A DNA stretch of 64,000 nt from Flagellimonas allohymeniacidonis (GTDB lineage Bacteria > Bacteroidota > Bacteroidia > Flavobacteriales > Flavobacteriaceae), in NCBI RefSeq assembly GCF_004296335.1, contig NZ_SGIU01000002.1, positions 633,882-697,881 on the forward strand, given 5' to 3'. Made by a program: the position numbers and the translations under genes. Below, one piece after another: positions 62,569 to 64,000 of the stretch; positions within the stretch are counted from its first letter, which is position 1, and each line of letters starts with the position of its first letter. The notes beneath the pieces were generated by a model. It was not told where the DNA came from and made no database searches. It saw only the letters and a list, made by a program, of their open reading frames with translations.

Positions 62569-63650
62569 ATCTTCCCAGAATCGATATTGATTTAGGAAAG
62601 ATTGCCCACAACACCCGACGGTTGAAAAAACTGTATGGCTCTCAAGACATTAATATAATAGGGGTGACCAAGGTAATCGCAGGCAATCCAATAATTGCCG
62701 ACATCTTGGTCAAAAATGGTATTGAAATTCTTGCAGACTCTAGAATTTCGAATATTATAAAAATGCGAAAAGCGGGTATTAGGGCGCAATACCTATTGCT
62801 CAGAACACCTGCGCTCAGCCAAGTGGAAGAGGTAGTAATTCATGCGCACATAAGTCTAAATTCTGAATTGGCAGTTCTAAAAAAACTTTCGGAATATGCC
62901 TTAAGAAACCATATGATACACAAAGTTGTCCTGATGGTGGAACTTGGGGACCTGCGTGAAGGAATCATGCCATCTGAAATGAATGCAATTGTAAAGGAGG
63001 TGCTCAACTTGGATGGCCTGGCCTTGATAGGCATTGGAACAAATCTTGCATGCTTTGGCGGAATAAGTCCTGATGCGGACAAAATGAACGAGTTGTCTTC
63101 AATAGCAATCCGTTTGGAAGAAAAATTCAAAATCACGCTGGCTATGGTGTCCGGTGGAAACTCTGCGAATTATAACTGGTTTACATCTTCAAAAAATACG
63201 GGTAGAATAAACAGCTTACGATTGGGAGAATCTATTTTTTTAGGTAGGGAAGCCCTTTGTAGAAGACCGATACCAGGACTTTTTACCGATATCTTTACTT
63301 TACTGGCAGAGGTTATCGAAGCAAAACGAAAACCATCACAACCCTATGGAGAAGTATATCAAAATGCGAATGGCGATATCCCCAGGTTTAAGAACAAAGG
63401 CTTGATGAATAGGGCGGTTCTTGCGATTGGAACGCAGGATGTCATGGTTTCAGGAATCACTCCAAAACAAAAAATAACTGTGCTTGGTGCTAGCAGTGAT
63501 CACTTGTTGATAGACAATGGCAAAACAAGTCTAAAAGTTGGGGATACCGTAGCGTTCGACCTGAATTATAGCGCATTGTTAAGAGTGTTTAACACCCCCT
63601 GCATTGCAAAAAACACAATCAATCAATATGAATGTGAAAGCATATTGTAA
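62565..63650 (+). CDS. Alanine/ornithine racemase-like PLP enzyme
   Basis: 361 residues with a TTG start that overlaps the DUF1611 stop. The PLP Lys lies in NIIGVTKVIAG and the fold continues through LLLRTPALSQVEE, VVLMVELGDLREGIMP and MVSGGNSANYNW, then a C-terminal beta domain. This matches the group that includes ornithine racemase and YhfX, and differs from classical alanine racemase in the N-terminal Lys motif. It probably makes or consumes a D-amino acid. It overlaps the next gene by 23 bases. Confidence 0.82.
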   Translation: MNLPRIDIDLGKIAHNTRRLKKLYGSQDINIIGVTKVIAGNPIIADILVKNGIEILADSRISNIIKMRKAGIRAQYLLLRTPALSQVEEVVIHAHISLNSELAVLKKLSEYALRNHMIHKVVLMVELGDLREGIMPSEMNAIVKEVLNLDGLALIGIGTNLACFGGISPDADKMNELSSIAIRLEEKFKITLAMVSGGNSANYNWFTSSKNTGRINSLRLGESIFLGREALCRRPIPGLFTDIFTLLAEVIEAKRKPSQPYGEVYQNANGDIPRFKNKGLMNRAVLAIGTQDVMVSGITPKQKITVLGASSDHLLIDNGKTSLKVGDTVAFDLNYSALLRVFNTPCIAKNTINQYECESIL

Positions 63651-64000
63651 TGCGGTCGAGACAAAAGACCTTCAGCATAAACTTTTAGCCCCCACCATTT
63701 GGATTCGAGAAAATCATTCACCGCTAATGAGTTTGATGGACACTAATTTTAATTTGATTTTTGAACCTTCTATTTTGGAAGATTATCAATATTTAATCAG
63801 GGAGGATTTAATTGAAAAAATTGGCCGAATCAGCAAACAATTGGATAGGCAAAATAAAATTTTGATTGTTCGTTCTGCCTGGAGATCCTCCGAACATCAA
63901 AAGCTTTTATGGGATTCCAAATTTGCATACTACCAGAAAAAAAATCCCAAAAAATCAATCGGTGAAATCAAAGAAATATTAAGCTATTTTATCGCTCCCC
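63628..64000 (+). CDS. VanX/M15-like D,D-dipeptidase, 3' end outside window
   Basis: 124 codons seen, cut by the window edge, in a frame with no stop. The N-terminal part has TIWIRENHSPLMSLMDTNFN. The region LIVRSAWRSSEHQKLLWDSKFAYYQKKN corresponds to the DGYRP-type motif and following helix of D-Ala-D-Ala dipeptidases (M15). The zinc-binding SxHxxGxAxD motif would lie beyond the edge and cannot be checked. The start could also be the GTG 6 bases later. It overlaps the racemase-like gene, so the two are co-translated. Confidence 0.6.
   Translation, partial: MNVKAYCNAVETKDLQHKLLAPTIWIRENHSPLMSLMDTNFNLIFEPSILEDYQYLIREDLIEKIGRISKQLDRQNKILIVRSAWRSSEHQKLLWDSKFAYYQKKNPKKSIGEIKEILSYFIAP

Noticed and set aside
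1..64000. CRISPR arrays, insertion sequences, transposases, integrases, rRNA or riboswitches
   Set aside because: No regularly spaced repeats, no transposase or recombinase motifs and no conserved rRNA or riboswitch segments were recognised by reading. Short palindromes in the tRNA region are the only mobile-like repeats.

Overview
The window reads as a chromosomal segment of a marine Flavobacteriaceae bacterium (Bacteroidota), perhaps near Muricauda/Flagellimonas or Maribacter. The evidence is a type IX secretion (T9SS) sorting domain, lipoproteins with an acidic CSSSDD-type start, the flavobacterial promoter signature TAnnTTTG, weak Shine-Dalgarno sequences, short ATGA overlaps between genes, and families typical of the group (DUF4199, DUF6428, DUF6265, DUF1800/DUF1501 pair, OlsF-like bifunctional acyltransferase). 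Base composition is moderate, and more AT-rich after about 58 kb. Most of the window is ordinary core genome. The last 6 kb looks accessory.

Layout. 0-3.2 kb: a D-2-hydroxyacid dehydrogenase cut by the window edge, then small regulators and stress or membrane proteins. 3.3-5.1 kb: a compact arsenic cluster (ArsR, DUF6428, ArsN-type GNAT, thioredoxin-type ArsC) without an adjacent efflux pump. 5.1-10.3 kb: OlsF-like aminolipid synthase, aspartate kinase with an overlapping acetyltransferase, fructose-1,6-bisphosphatase and a TerB-like protein. 10.4-16.5 kb: the DNA-ligase-associated repair operon (MBL exonuclease, ATP-dependent ligase, Lhr-like helicase, PdeM phosphoesterase), carrying a small GIY-YIG gene between ligase and helicase, followed by mfd. 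20-24.3 kb: minus-strand serine hydrolase, a large membrane-anchored protein, an ACT-like protein and YraN. 24.5-27.7 kb: DUF1800/DUF1501 pair. 27.9-33.5 kb: metG, a histone-deacetylase-like hydrolase, a PAP2 phosphatase, ferritin, an unlisted 53-residue Cys-rich protein, and ssb.

33.6-45.2 kb: small lipoproteins, VOC and GNAT enzymes and a LytTR regulator. This stretch also holds a three-gene minus-strand operon (GH63-like hydrolase, Na+/solute symporter, glycerate kinase) that fits catabolism of glucosylglycerate or mannosylglycerate, and a TetR-ABM-SDR operon whose promoter carries two matching 18-bp operators. 45.3-57.6 kb: a large BNR/sortilin-like secreted protein, a pentapeptide-repeat protein, a membrane M28 peptidase, NAD-dependent epimerases including an L-threonine dehydrogenase, and moaC/moaE.

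57.7-59.0 kb holds the most unusual structure: an intact tRNA-Arg(CCT) nested inside a second tRNA-Arg(CCT) gene. The outer gene is interrupted in its anticodon stem by a split palindrome and in its T-loop by a second related palindrome. A third tRNA 3' fragment lies about 1 kb downstream, so two copies of the tRNA 3' end flank a collagen-like lipoprotein gene. Beyond it (59.6-64 kb) come an AraC regulator, several very small ORFs, a cupin, and an overlapping operon of DUF1611 protein, alanine/ornithine-racemase-like PLP enzyme and a partial VanX/M15-like dipeptidase, probably for D-amino-acid or peptidoglycan-peptide metabolism.
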